A DNA stretch of 64,000 nt, taken from assembly GCA_023101885.1 (NCBI GenBank), contig JALPQD010000004.1:11119688-11183687 (forward strand), in the 5' to 3' direction. The notes beneath the pieces were generated by a model, which did no database searches, was not told the DNA's origin, and worked only from the letters and a program-made list of their open reading frames with translations. Position 1 is the first letter of the stretch. Each line of letters opens with the position of its first letter. A program made the translations under genes and the position numbers. This document shows, in pieces, positions 1-9,789 of this stretch. Source of the stretch: Typhlomys cinereus. Its lineage: Eukaryota > Chordata > Mammalia > Rodentia > Platacanthomyidae.

Positions 1-19
1 AGCTATCTCTTCTGTTCTA

Positions 20-425
20 ATGTTCTCCCATTTTATACTGATTACTCTTTCTGTTGCTATAAGAGAACACCCAGAGTCAAGCAAAGGGAGATTTAATTCA
101 GTTTACCATTCCAGAGTCGGAGATACAGTCTTTCATGGCAGAAGCAGCATCGCTAGTGGCAAAAGCTGGAGACAGACTAAGTGTCATCCATCAGGAAGGC
201 TGTCAGCTGCAAACCAGAACTCTCCCAGAAGTAGGTGGAACTAATCTACCTCAAGGCCCACCCCCGTGACTGCCCTCCTCACACAAGGCTCCACCTCCTA
301 AAGGTGCCATGACCTTACCAAACAGCTAAAGCTTCTTCTAGCACTAGAGTCTGTGGGGGAGAACTCACATTCAAACCATGATACACCTTAAGGCCACCAG
401 GTCCTCAAATCTAAATAAACTCCTA
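20..425 (-). repeat. URR1/hAT-like interspersed repeat, old copy
   Basis: The opening 'ctgttgctataa' motif, the A-rich 'gggagatttaattcag' stretch, the 'ctccacctcctaaagg' segment and the closing 'cacattcaaaccatga' follow the layout of non-autonomous rodent repeats of the URR1 type, read in reverse. Family assignment rests on recalled consensus features only. The short open frame here is incidental. Confidence 0.35.
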
Positions 426-429
426 TCTC

Positions 430-1135
430 TTAAGTCTAAAAAAATAAAACTTACCCAAAACAGCAATATTTTAACTAAAATCCAGATACAATCCTTCTGA
501 CCCCTCTGTGCTGCATAGGAAAGTTTCTCTGAATGCATGTACACTGTTTACCAACTATGTCTTCACTTCAACAACAAAAGCAAAGCACTACAAAAGACAG
601 ATTCTTTGTAAATACTGAATCCACTTCTTGAGAATACTTGTTAGTCAAGAGCCAAACTCTCAAGTCCTGAAACAGTCAGCAAATAATTTGCTCTTACATA
701 TGACTAAAGAGTAGCAATTACCAGATATTTGAAGAAACCCTGTAATTTAAAAAAAGAAGACTATGATAAATATACACAAAAACAGCTGATCCTGAAGGAA
801 ATAGGCAAAATTATAAATATATTTAGTAATTATCAGGAGGAAGATTTTACAAAAGGCACAATTTAAAAAAATATTTTTGAAGGAAACTTTTGGAAAAATA
901 TGAAGAAATTATTAGAAGTATAAAACATGGTAAGAAGATTAAGTATATCAGAAATGTAAAAATGAAACTCAAGGAAGTAGAGTAGAGCACAAAATGAAAA
1001 GAGAGGAAACCATAAGTATTTTTTTATTTTGTGTGTGTGTGGGAGGGGGTGTTTGTTACCATTTAATTGCTTTATAAAGGGTTAAGAGTAAGCTGGATCA
1101 GTAGTATTGTCCAAGATTTGTATTTTGAGTTTCTG
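430..1135. other. AT-rich sequence, nothing recognised
   Basis: AT-rich DNA with no open frame that looks coding. The stretch 740-1000 is adenine-rich and could be a very old sense-strand LINE fragment, but I could not match it to a defined part of L1. A short (GT) run lies at about 1031-1041. Confidence 0.4.
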
Positions 1136-1139
1136 TTAC

Positions 1140-1345
1140 TGTTTTTTTGTTTTTTGATATGGTACAGTATATCCCAGACTGCCTTGGAACTTGCTATGTG
1201 GACAAGGATGACCTTGAACTTCTGACCCTCTAGCCTCCAACTTGATTTTAACAGTATGGTCAATTTATGTGAATCAAAGGATTGAAGCAGGACTTCAAGT
1301 GTGCTGGGCTGGCATGCCTAACAACTGAGCTACATTCTGAGCCCT
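1140..1345 (-). mobile_element. B4-like SINE (B1 joined to ID-like head), antisense
   Basis: From 1140 the sequence reads like an inverted B1 element: a T-rich run, then 'cccagactgccttggaact' and 'gaccttgaacttctgaccct'. It is followed at about 1295-1345 by an inverted tRNA-like head ending 'aactgagctacattctgagccc'. This B1 plus ID order is the arrangement of rodent B4 SINEs. The copy is old and diverged. Confidence 0.6.
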
Positions 1346-1634
1346 TCACAACAGGATTTTGAAGATTTGGGCTCCAGAGACTGCACCACCAGTTTTCAAG
1401 GTAACTAAAGTCATATTTTAAGTTTTCCACATCCTCACTGAACTTTAACTTTTTTAGCATGACTAGCATGCCTCTTGGTGTGGTTATTGATAAGTCAGTT
1501 TTTCTTGGAAGGCCTAGCCTAATTCATTAGATCTAAACACTTAAACGTTTTATGTTTCTTGAAATAAAAATTATAACAAACGTACTTTTCTCTATTATTA
1601 TTTGTTGCTTTAAAATTGACTTGCCTTAGGGCCA

Positions 1635-1790
1635 TGATGATAGTTCAGTGCTTAAGGCACCTGCTGAAAACCGCAGTAACTTGAGTTTAATCCCCAGAAG
1701 CTAACATAATGCATGAATACCTCTCTCTCTCTCTCTTTCTCTCTCTGTCTTTCAAATACATACGTGAAAATATTTTTAAAAAGTTAGCTT
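1635..1790 (+). mobile_element. tRNA-headed SINE with CT-rich tail, old copy
   Basis: A diverged tRNA-like head ('agttcagtgcttaaggcac', then a B-box-like 'gagtttaatcccc') is followed by a long CT run (1721-1750) and 'tctttcaaatacatacg'. The CT tail followed by CAAATA is the layout I associate with dipodoid rodent SINEs; this is the main lineage clue of the window, and it is weak. Confidence 0.5.
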
Positions 1791-1795
1791 TCCTG

Positions 1796-1940
1796 TGGAG
1801 GACTCAGAGGGAGTTTGGCATTCACACAAAAAGGATGCTCCAGCGGATGGGAGGGAGGGAAGGGGAGGCACTGGGCAAAGGGGAGGGAGGGAGATAAAAG
1901 GAAGGGGAAAAGGCGGGGAGAGCACAAGGGAGGACTGGGG
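1796..1940 (+). mobile_element. LINE-1 3' UTR fragment, sense
   Basis: Matches the purine-rich 3' UTR segment seen at about 50270-50450 ('gtggaggactcagagg', 'tttggcattcacac', 'aggatgctccag'), followed by G/A-rich sequence. No poly(A) tail and no flanking duplication were found, so it is an internal fragment or an eroded copy. Confidence 0.6.
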
Positions 1941-1954
1941 TAACTGACATTACT

Positions 1955-2745
1955 GTTTGACATTTCTTCTCCCCATCCTATGGCTCTTAGACTCTTACTT
2001 TCTCTCTTCTACAAGTTTTCTGAGTCTTGAGATAGGATTATTTAGATATCCTGATTAAACCTGCTGTCCACAATAGCTTTTACTTTGTACTTTAATGTGT
2101 TATGCTTCTCTGCCCTACACATCTTCCATTGTGCAGGGATACTTATTAGTTGAGTGTTGAGTGCTTCTCTGATCTATGGATATAATAGCAAATGTTTAGA
2201 TGGTAGCTTATTATCAAGTATTTAACTTAACACTAAAAAGTGTTCTCACCTCGGATCTATATGTGTTTGGCTAAGTTTACAGTACCAGATATGTATTCCC
2301 TGTCATGAAACATACCCCAATGCCAATTAGAAATAAATGGTTACCCTTCTCCATATCTTACAAGACACTCTTGCACTACTGAACTCTTTTTGGCAGTTAT
2401 TATTGTAGCTTGCAGTATTCGTAGCTGGGTGAGGGCATCGATTGCTACTTCTCCCTGGTGACTTACATTATACCTTCCGCTTCCATGGAATTAGCCAGCA
2501 CAGAGATGCTTCCCTCTCCATTCCAACTTGTCATTTCTTATGTCCCATGATTGCTGATTGTGTTTTCTTTCGTCAAAACATCTTACTATCAGGTTCTGGA
2601 GAGCAGCCAATATCAGCAGTAGATGCTTACTTTATTTTGGGGGCCTTTGTGGTCTCATTTTCCAATGACTCTTTAGTAGATACTATTCTACTAGCAATGG
2701 GAAATCTACTAAATCATCCATAGCTTCTGGCAGAAGCATTTTAGG
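1955..2745 (-). mobile_element. Old LINE-1 3' UTR fragment, antisense
   Basis: Contains the inverted 3' UTR landmarks shared with the younger L1s of this window ('tccccatcctatggctctta', 'cttctacaagttttctgagt'). The following stretch parallels 12470-12990, including 'cagtaccagatatg' against 'cagtaccaggcatg'. Rodent Lx-like. The open frame at 2442-2723 lies in this non-coding region and is not a gene. Confidence 0.6.
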
Positions 2746-3284
2746 TGAATATCTGTTTTCTCTTTTCTATCCTTTCTGTGTTACCCTGTAAAAGATATAT
2801 TTTTGGTACTTTTTTCTGGGTTATATATTTAAGATTGATTTTGAAGTGAAAAGTCTCTGTCTGGCTATATGTTTGCACTAGTTTTTATCCTCCCTCCCTA
2901 TCTCCTATCACTTTACTTCCCTCCCCCCTTATAACAACCTCCCATGAGATATTACCATATCTGATTTTGAATTATATTATAGAGCCATAGTAATAAAACC
3001 TGGTATGGCTCAAAAGCAGACACACTGACCAATGGATTGGAAATGATGATCCAATATAAACCAGGTACCATGAGTCATCTGATATTTGACAAGGATGCCA
3101 AAAACATATATTGGAGAAAGGACAGCATCTTTGTAAATGGTGCTGGGAAAATTGGATATCTACATGCAAAAAACCAGATCCAAATATCTCACACTGCATG
3201 AAAATTAACTTCAAATTATTCAAAGACCCCAATATTAGACTGGAGATGCTAAACTCCTAGAAGAAAAAATAGGGAATGTCATAG

Positions 3285-3712
3285 CTGGGCACAGGTGTCA
3301 ACTTGACAGTTGAGGGTTTGAGCTCTGGGCATATTTGTAGAGAATTAGTGGTTGAGTTAAGCCCAGAGCAGATCTGCAGGAGATTGTCTAGCTGATGAGG
3401 AAGGCCCAGCCCATGGTAAGTTGGATCAGGCTGTGGAATAAAATACAGACAGCTGGTTGAGAGAGTTGGCATCCTTCTGTATACTTGACCAGACATGCTG
3501 GTCTGGCAAGTAAGGATTGTCTGTCTCTCAGCCATTATGTGGTGATGGTGTGGCCAGTTCCTTCAGCCTTGGTGTTGGTGTGTGCTCTCCCGTCAAGTTG
3601 GACTGAGAACTGTAACTGGAAATATGTAAGAGAGAATAAACCCCTTGTTCCCTTAGGCTGATTGATGGTCATTTATCAGCAACAATGCAGACTGACTGCA
3701 ACAGGGAGTAAA
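3285..3712 (+). repeat. URR1-like repeat, near complete
   Basis: Starts 'caggtgtcaacttgacagtt', ends 'atttatcagcaacaatgcag', and carries a polyadenylation-like 'gaataaacccc' near the 3' end. It shares a long aligned block with copies at 13005-13400, 51575-51985 and 62590-62910. It sits inside an old L1, which resumes on its right. Class (hAT-like DNA element) is inferred from resemblance to rodent URR1. Confidence 0.55.
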
Positions 3713-3964
3713 TTAGAACTGATGTGACTAAATAGAAATTTTCTGAATATAATCCATTTTTATGGGATATATGACCAACAATCAAAAGTGGGATATCATA
3801 AAATTAAAATATTTCTGTTCTGCAAAAGAAATTGTTAAATAAGCAAGAGGCAACCTACAGAATGGAGGAAAAAATATAGCCATATAACTAATAAACAAGT
3901 ATACAAAGAACTATAAAAACTAAACAAGAGAGCAAACAACCCAATTAAAAATGGCTCAGAACTT

Positions 3965-3986
3965 AACTTTATTTATCTATTTAGCA

Positions 3987-4046
<60 letters not shown>

Positions 4047-4287
4047 CATGTGCAACATGCATCAGAAGACATGTCCCCATGGAGGATCAAGGATAACTTT
4101 GGAAATCATCCTAGATTGTTTTTACCTACTTTTTACTTAGCATTAGCATTTCCTAGGCTCTGCCTGCCAGGGCCACAAGTTCAGGCCACTGACGCGTCTG
4201 TCTAACATTTTTATGTGGGACCTGGGATCCGAACGCAGGGTCTTCTTCTTGTGAGAGTCTTAACCCTTGAGCCATTTCTCCAGCCCA
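3965..4287 (-). mobile_element. tRNA-headed SINE, antisense, old copy
   Basis: Read on the minus strand it begins 'gggctggagaaatggctcaa', continues with a B-box-like 'cgttcggatccc', and ends in a (CA)n tail seen here as TG at 3989-4040. It belongs to the same family as the young copies at 13528 and 19212 but is more diverged. It interrupts an old sense L1. Flanks 'gaacttaa' and 'gaaacttaaa' may be the remains of a target duplication. Confidence 0.7.
3989..4040. repeat. (TG)n microsatellite
   Basis: About 26 uninterrupted TG units, forming the tail of the antisense SINE. The valine/cysteine open frame crossing it is a repeat artefact. Confidence 0.95.
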
Positions 4288-4846
4288 GGCCTTGAAACTT
4301 AAAATAAGCTTTCTGTATAATTAAAAAATGGCTAACAAATATCATCTCAAAAAGTGTTCAACCCTCCTAGTTGTCAGGCAAATGCAAATTGAAACCATTC
4401 TGAAATGTCTTCTTGCCATGTCATAATGGCTAAAATTAAAAACACAAAAAGCAATAAATGCTGGAGAAGATGTGGGAAGAAAGGATCCCTCATACACTGC
4501 TGGTAGAAGTATAGACTTATATAACCTCATTGAAAGTATGGAGGTTTCTCCAAAAGCTAAACATGAAACTACCATATGACAGATATACCATTTCTGGGAA
4601 TATACCCAAAGGATGCTTCATTTCATTATGTTGATAAAGGTACACTAGCACATCCATGTTTATTGCAACCTAGAAATTCACTGGTAAATGGACAGAATTG
4701 GAAGTTATCCTATTGACTGAAGTATCTCAGTCACAAAAGGACAAATGCTTCATGTTCTCCCTTACATATGGATGCTAACAGTAGATTTTCAGAATGATAT
4801 TCCCAAACAGGAACTCCTAAAATATCCACAAAGTAGACATAAATAT

Positions 4847-4850
4847 ATAA

Positions 4851-4897
<47 letters not shown>

Positions 4898-4912
4898 CAC
4901 ACACATACATAG
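4847..4912. repeat. AT/CA compound microsatellite
   Basis: Alternating 'atatatat', about 13 CA units and a second AT run, followed by 'acacacacatacatagac'. Simple-sequence expansion in the 3' part of an old L1. Confidence 0.9.
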
Positions 4913-4914
4913 AC

Positions 4915-4975
4915 ATAGAGAAAGAGCAAGAACACTTGGGAAAGAGAAAGAGAGAGAGCAAGAACACTTGGGTTA
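4915..4975. repeat. Short tandem duplication
   Basis: The unit 'gagcaagaacacttggg' occurs twice (about 4923-4939 and 4957-4973), separated by an expanded GA-rich linker. A local duplication of about 34 bp. Confidence 0.8.
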
Positions 4976-5454
4976 TAAAAGCAAGGATTCCTCAGACTAA
5001 AGGATAGACATTGAAATCTGTTCTTTCTGTGGAAATGAATAAATCAATGCATCATAAACATAAGCATATACATATGTATACAACATATACATAAACATAA
5101 ACACATCTACAGAATGACAGAGGCAATGTACAGAGGAAAATCTTGCTCCAATGGCATGATTTAACAAGAAACCCAGATTGCTTTTTATGAGCTGGTAAGT
5201 TCATATCCATCTACATATAGAATAAATACAAAGACGATTAAAAACAGAAACCAACTGCAATTTGAAAAGTAACAATGCCTACACCTATAGCATTTCTTTA
5301 AAGAGAGACAGCACAGATAAAGAGGAGTGCTCATTAATCACTATCTTACTGGAAGCTCATGTTAGTAAAAGTGACCAGGATAGATGAGCAATGCTTGCTC
5401 ATATATCACTTTATTCCGCAATGATCTCTGTCTGTGTGATAGATCAATGTCAAT

Positions 5455-6185
5455 GAATTTCCATAATAATGAATGGGCTGTTCACTTGTCTGTCACCAGG
5501 TCCACTCTCCCCCCTCCCTACTTCTGTTTATCCATTTCATATATCATTTAACTATCTGTTGACAACTCCAGTAATTTAGACCATGCTAAGCAAGTCATTG
5601 ATTTGTACTGCTAAAATGTTGTGATGGATGTTTATTCATTTTTCAAACGAACTGCTTGTTATTTTCTTGCTCCTTTCTAACTGTAACTAATACCCATTGA
5701 TCCTCTTCCTAATTTCTCCAAGCTGTGATATTCACCATTCTATTTTCATTGTCTGGGAGATCAGCTCTTTTATATCCCACCCGCAAGTGAGTTAGAACAT
5801 GAGGTACTTGAGTTGCCTGATTTTCAGTTCCAGTCTCATTGTCCAAAGTGAGGGAATTTCATTTTATAGTTGAATATTATTCCCCAAGTAGTACATATAT
5901 GTACTACATTTTTATGTACCATCAATTTAAGTTGATCAAGAAAACAACTTAGATTGTTTTCATCTTTGCTTTTATTAATAATGCCACAATAAGCACAGAA
6001 ATGCAGATGCCTCCCTGACATGATTTCCTTTACTTACAAACCCAGTTGTGGGGTTGCTGGATCTGTAGTTTAACTTTTGAGGGACTTCTTCTCTATTTTC
6101 CATAATGGCTTTACTAATTTTATTCCCACTCACAAGGTGCAACATTTATTTTTCTGTCTCCTCACCACACTTCTTACCTCTTTTT
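5455..6185 (-). mobile_element. Old mammalian LINE-1 3' fragment, antisense
   Basis: Contains inverted L1 ORF2/3' landmarks in order: 'ttaataatgccacaataagc', 'gatgcctccctgacatgat', 'gtggggttgctggatctgta', 'ccataatggctttactaat'. These match the C-terminal part of ORF2 of old mammalian L1s in reverse. All frames are broken. Confidence 0.7.
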
Positions 6186-6224
6186 AATAATAGCTCTCTC
6201 TTGAACTCTTCAGAAAACAGGATT

Positions 6225-7210
6225 GCTGTACAAAAAACATAGAAATGACAAAAAGCCACTGGAATTTGAGAAATTCAGTAAGGATTTTTGATATAATTCT
6301 AATATATAATTCCTTTGTATACATTTAACAGCAATAAGGCATATTGCTAAGACATGGAGAAATTATATCACTGCAATAACATCAAAACCATGAATCACTG
6401 TGGAATAAACCTGACATCTACACACCAAAAATCACAGAACAGTGGTGTATTTTGTTCTGCATTTTAAAGGCTCAGTATTGCTAAATATAAATTCTTTGCA
6501 GATGTATTCTGAAATTCAGTACAACTACAAAGAAAAAAGCTTAAGAAGATACATGCAAAATCTGACAGGCTGATTATAAAATCCATCTAGAAATTCAAGA
6601 GACCTATAATTAGTCAACTAAGTTTTCAAAAGAATAAAGAGTGAAGAGTAACCCTACTTGATTTCAGGGCAAATAAATTTATACTATTTTATAATCACTA
6701 TGGTACTTGTTACAAGATAGTCTGTTATATCGATGGATCTGAATTGCTTCCTGAAATAGATCTACAAATAGATGAACAACTGAAGTACAAGGAAGTTCAT
6801 CAAAGAAAGTAAAAAAAATGCTGGGTTTCTTGATTATTTGTATGCAAGTAACTTTAATCTACATGTTATACCTTAGGCAAGAAATTCACTCAAGTTGGAT
6901 CATTGTATAGATATAAAAACTGGAAATAAACAGAAGAAACCCAGTGGATCTGGCTCTGGAAAAGATTTATAGATATGATACTAAAAACATAATCAACCAA
7001 AACGTTTATAAAATTGACTTTATCAAACCTAAAAATTTCTGATTTTTAAAAACTTTAAATAATGAAAAGATAATTCAGAGACTGAGGAGAAAATATTTCA
7101 AGCTATTTGTCCAATGAATAATTCTGTCTAGACTTAAATTAACTAACCTGTAAATCCCTATAATAAAAAAATTATATTTGAAACTGATTAAAATGGGCAA
7201 AATATTTGTA
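6225..7210 (+). mobile_element. Old LINE-1 fragment, sense
   Basis: A-rich sense-strand sequence resembling the central and C-terminal parts of old L1 ORF2 ('cactatggtacttgttacaa', 'aaaattgactttatcaaac'). It abuts the opposite-orientation fragment on its left, so the two form an inverted pair. Subfamily not determined. Confidence 0.5.
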
Positions 7211-7261
7211 GCTTATTCAGAAAATTTTTGATTTGTAAATAATTAAATAATATTATCAATG

Positions 7262-7430
7262 TAATGATTTATTTCAATTATGCTTTTATTATTTCATGCA
7301 AAGATACAGTGAATTTATGGGAGTTACATGGCTTAGTCTACAGTCCCTTCTTCCCTCCCCTTCCCACTCAACTCTCTTTACTCTGCTTTCTTCCCTGCCA
7401 GTCTCCCTCCTATTATTTTGTTTACTTATT
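7262..7430 (-). mobile_element. Possible LINE-1 3'-end remnant, antisense
   Basis: A T-rich start followed by 'cttcccactcaactctctt' and other C/T-rich blocks resembles the inverted purine-rich 3' ends of rodent L1s elsewhere in this window. Similarity is limited to the pyrimidine-rich part. Confidence 0.3.
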
Positions 7431-7559
7431 TGTGTATTTACTTTTTTCATGAATAGCCTACTGGATTTCATTTGGGTTGCCTTTGATAGCGTGTATTTGA
7501 GCACATGCTGGAGCTCTAGTTACTTTCCCAAGAGATGTGAGATAAAATGAAAGGACCAA

Positions 7560-8304
7560 GGATCCAGCAAGAATTGCCTATGGGATCAGTTCAGTTCTTT
7601 CTGACAAAGAAATAAAGAAATCCAAAAACCACTTGGATAAAATGCATCTTTCCAGTTTGCTGGAGTGCATTTACTGACTGCAAAAGAACATGGAATTTTG
7701 CCTTTTATGTTATTATGTCCCATCTGTCACTAGTTTCATGCCACATAGCATGTTTTCCACTGGTCTGGACCTCTCTGCCACCAAGCCAGCTACTCCTGCT
7801 CACCTGGGATTATTGATAGACAAGCAGAGAAAATGAGATTGTCTTTATAATGTTGTAACCATGGGCAGTTACTTTAAACCAAAGTCTTTAATAAACAAAA
7901 ATTCATAATAGCTCTGCTATGTTAATTACATTTCCTTAGTTTTATTCAAATAACACATTTATTAGCATATTTAAGATATAGCATATAATTTATTTTATTA
8001 TGTAAAACTTCCTTTAAGTCCCTTTTCCTTTCTTATGCAATTCTATTGTAATCAAAAAAATAACTATAACATAAATTGCAAAAACAGAGAAAAGCAAGAT
8101 TACATGCATATGAGATCTCATTCAAATTAATTGTTAAAGAGCAGATAGATCCACAGTGCTCACCTGATGCTTTCTATTATGATTCTTCATGTTTTCTGGA
8201 GACTTTCTAATAGATCCCAATAATGAAGAAAGGCCAGCTTCATATGGTGGGTTTTTCAACTTTGAATTCAATATGACATCATGGAAGCCTGAATATAAGA
8301 TAAG
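7560..8304. other. Sequence without recognised features
   Basis: Moderately AT-rich, no plausible coding frame, no repeat recognised. Ends at the target-site duplication of the truncated L1 that follows. Confidence 0.4.
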
Positions 8305-8518
8305 AAAACACTCTTGAAAAGGACTCTCTGGGAATTGGGGCAGGAGGCACTGGGGGATGGGGAAGGAGGGGTGAGGGGAGGGGGAGCAGGAGGTTCGGGG
8401 GGAGGAGGTGGGAGGGAGGGAGGGAACTGGTGTACCTAATAAGTTTATATGAGCTGAAATAATAATTAAAAATGTATAAAAAAAGAAATATGTAACGATA
8501 AAAAAAAACACTCTTGAA
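8305..8518 (+). mobile_element. 5'-truncated young LINE-1 (3' UTR only) with TSD
   Basis: An insertion at 8319-8504 carries only the last ~185 bp of an L1 3' UTR: 'ggactctctgggaattgg', a G-rich tract, then 'aataattaaaaatgtataaa' and an A-rich tail. It is flanked by direct repeats 'aaaacactcttgaa' at 8305-8318 and 8505-8518. The 3' UTR is of the same type as L1-B (40782) and the 31 kb copy. Confidence 0.9.
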
Positions 8519-8519
8519 C

Positions 8520-9125
8520 TGTATGCATTTACATTTGGTCTTCTAAATTGTGCATGTGCTGTTGATCTCTGGCATTAGTAACACTACTTGGGAAGTACTG
8601 ACTTAGGTTCCCTGTAAATCAAGTTTCAGTGATCGTTCAGACATGAGGTTAAGAGAATGTCATGAACCATACTATATGATTAACAAAGAGCTTGCAGTTC
8701 ATACATTTGGAGATTGTGATCTTAAACACTTTTGAGCCTGTTGCTTTTATTAATCTCCAAAACTCTCTATAGCTGATATATGACATTGTTAACCAAAAAT
8801 TGGAAACTACAAAAATAACCAAGAGTCATACAAGTTTTGCTTTTGTAAATGAAAAAAAAAACCCTTTTTTTGAAACTTAGTTTGCTATTAGTGTTTTATG
8901 AGTTTTCTGACAAGTAATACAGTTTTTAAAAAAATGATTACTAAATTTAAAATGTACTTCACTTTTTAATGAGAAAAAGCCAACAGTACTGAAAGGTCTA
9001 CCACATTGAAATAAATTTAAAATCCTTAAATTAATGCTACTTTATTATATCAGATAAGATTATTAAGTTTTAAAGTGGCATATTGTTATTTCATTTAAGG
9101 GGAGTAATTAAGAACTAATTTATAT
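8520..9125. other. AT-rich sequence, nothing recognised
   Basis: No coding frame or clear repeat. It holds several short A and T homopolymer runs. Confidence 0.4.
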
Positions 9126-9129
9126 ATAA

Positions 9130-9785
9130 ACAAAAAGAATTTCTGTCCATGCCCCTTTTCCTTCCCTACTCTCTGGTATCCAACTCTCCCCTCCCTTCAC
9201 ACATCAGTCCTTGACCCTTTCACTCTCACGACTCACTGCATATGTGGACCAATGGGCCAAAGGATGCTTGTACTAACTAGTAAGACACGAGGTCTCTGAG
9301 GTAGACCAAGTGAGTAAACCCACGGATGGAGAAGCCCCTCTTCATTTGTTCAGCACCCACACCTAGTATTCCCACTGAGTGTGGTTGTTTCTCCTGAGAT
9401 AGCCTTGCTGGTTCGTGAGGGAATGTTGATATACCAGCCATTGTGTACATCTGGTGATTATAGACCTCATTTCAATGAGCTCCTGAATAGAGCAACCCTG
9501 TTGTGACTGAAGTATCTTGGTTGGCAGTATTACACTCCCCTTTATGGCTCTTATAATTTTGCTGCTCCCTCTTCTGCAAGGTTCCTTGGTCCTGAGATTG
9601 GGGAAAAATTTGGATTGCTTGATTACAACTGAACAGTCTAAGGTCACCAATACTCTACACTTTGGTTACTTGTGGATTTCTGCTTCACTAATCTTCCCTT
9701 ACAATAGGATGAAACTCGTTCCAGTGCTGAGATCTTTTCTTATTAAGAATACAATGATGGCACTAATGATTTTACTTTTTTAAAA
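9130..9785 (-). mobile_element. Old LINE-1 3' UTR fragment, antisense
   Basis: Inverted 3' UTR landmarks: a C/T-rich block at 9150-9235, then 'ggctcttataattttgctg', 'ccctcttctgcaagg' and 'tgagattggggaaaa'. These parallel L1-A at 16800-16860 but with greater divergence. The two overlapping open frames here are chance frames in non-coding repeat. Confidence 0.65.
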
Positions 9786-9789
9786 AAAC

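Larger units (their letters stand above)
2960..4970 (+). mobile_element. Old LINE-1 ORF2 C-terminal part and 3' end, interrupted
   Basis: Sense-strand remnants of the L1 ORF2 C-terminal third. 2980-3280 corresponds to the segment after the reverse transcriptase ('acaaggatgccaaaaacat', 'ggtgctgggaaaattgg'). 3715-3960 continues it, and 4290-4800 carries the C-terminal zinc-finger region ('ctggagaagatgtgg') and end. It is heavily mutated. The element is split by a URR1-like repeat (about 3285-3712) and a SINE (about 3965-4287), so it predates both. Confidence 0.75.

Noticed and set aside
2442..2723. A 93-residue frame without stops.
   Set aside because: It lies in an old antisense L1 3' UTR that recurs at 12470-12990, where the frame is not kept.
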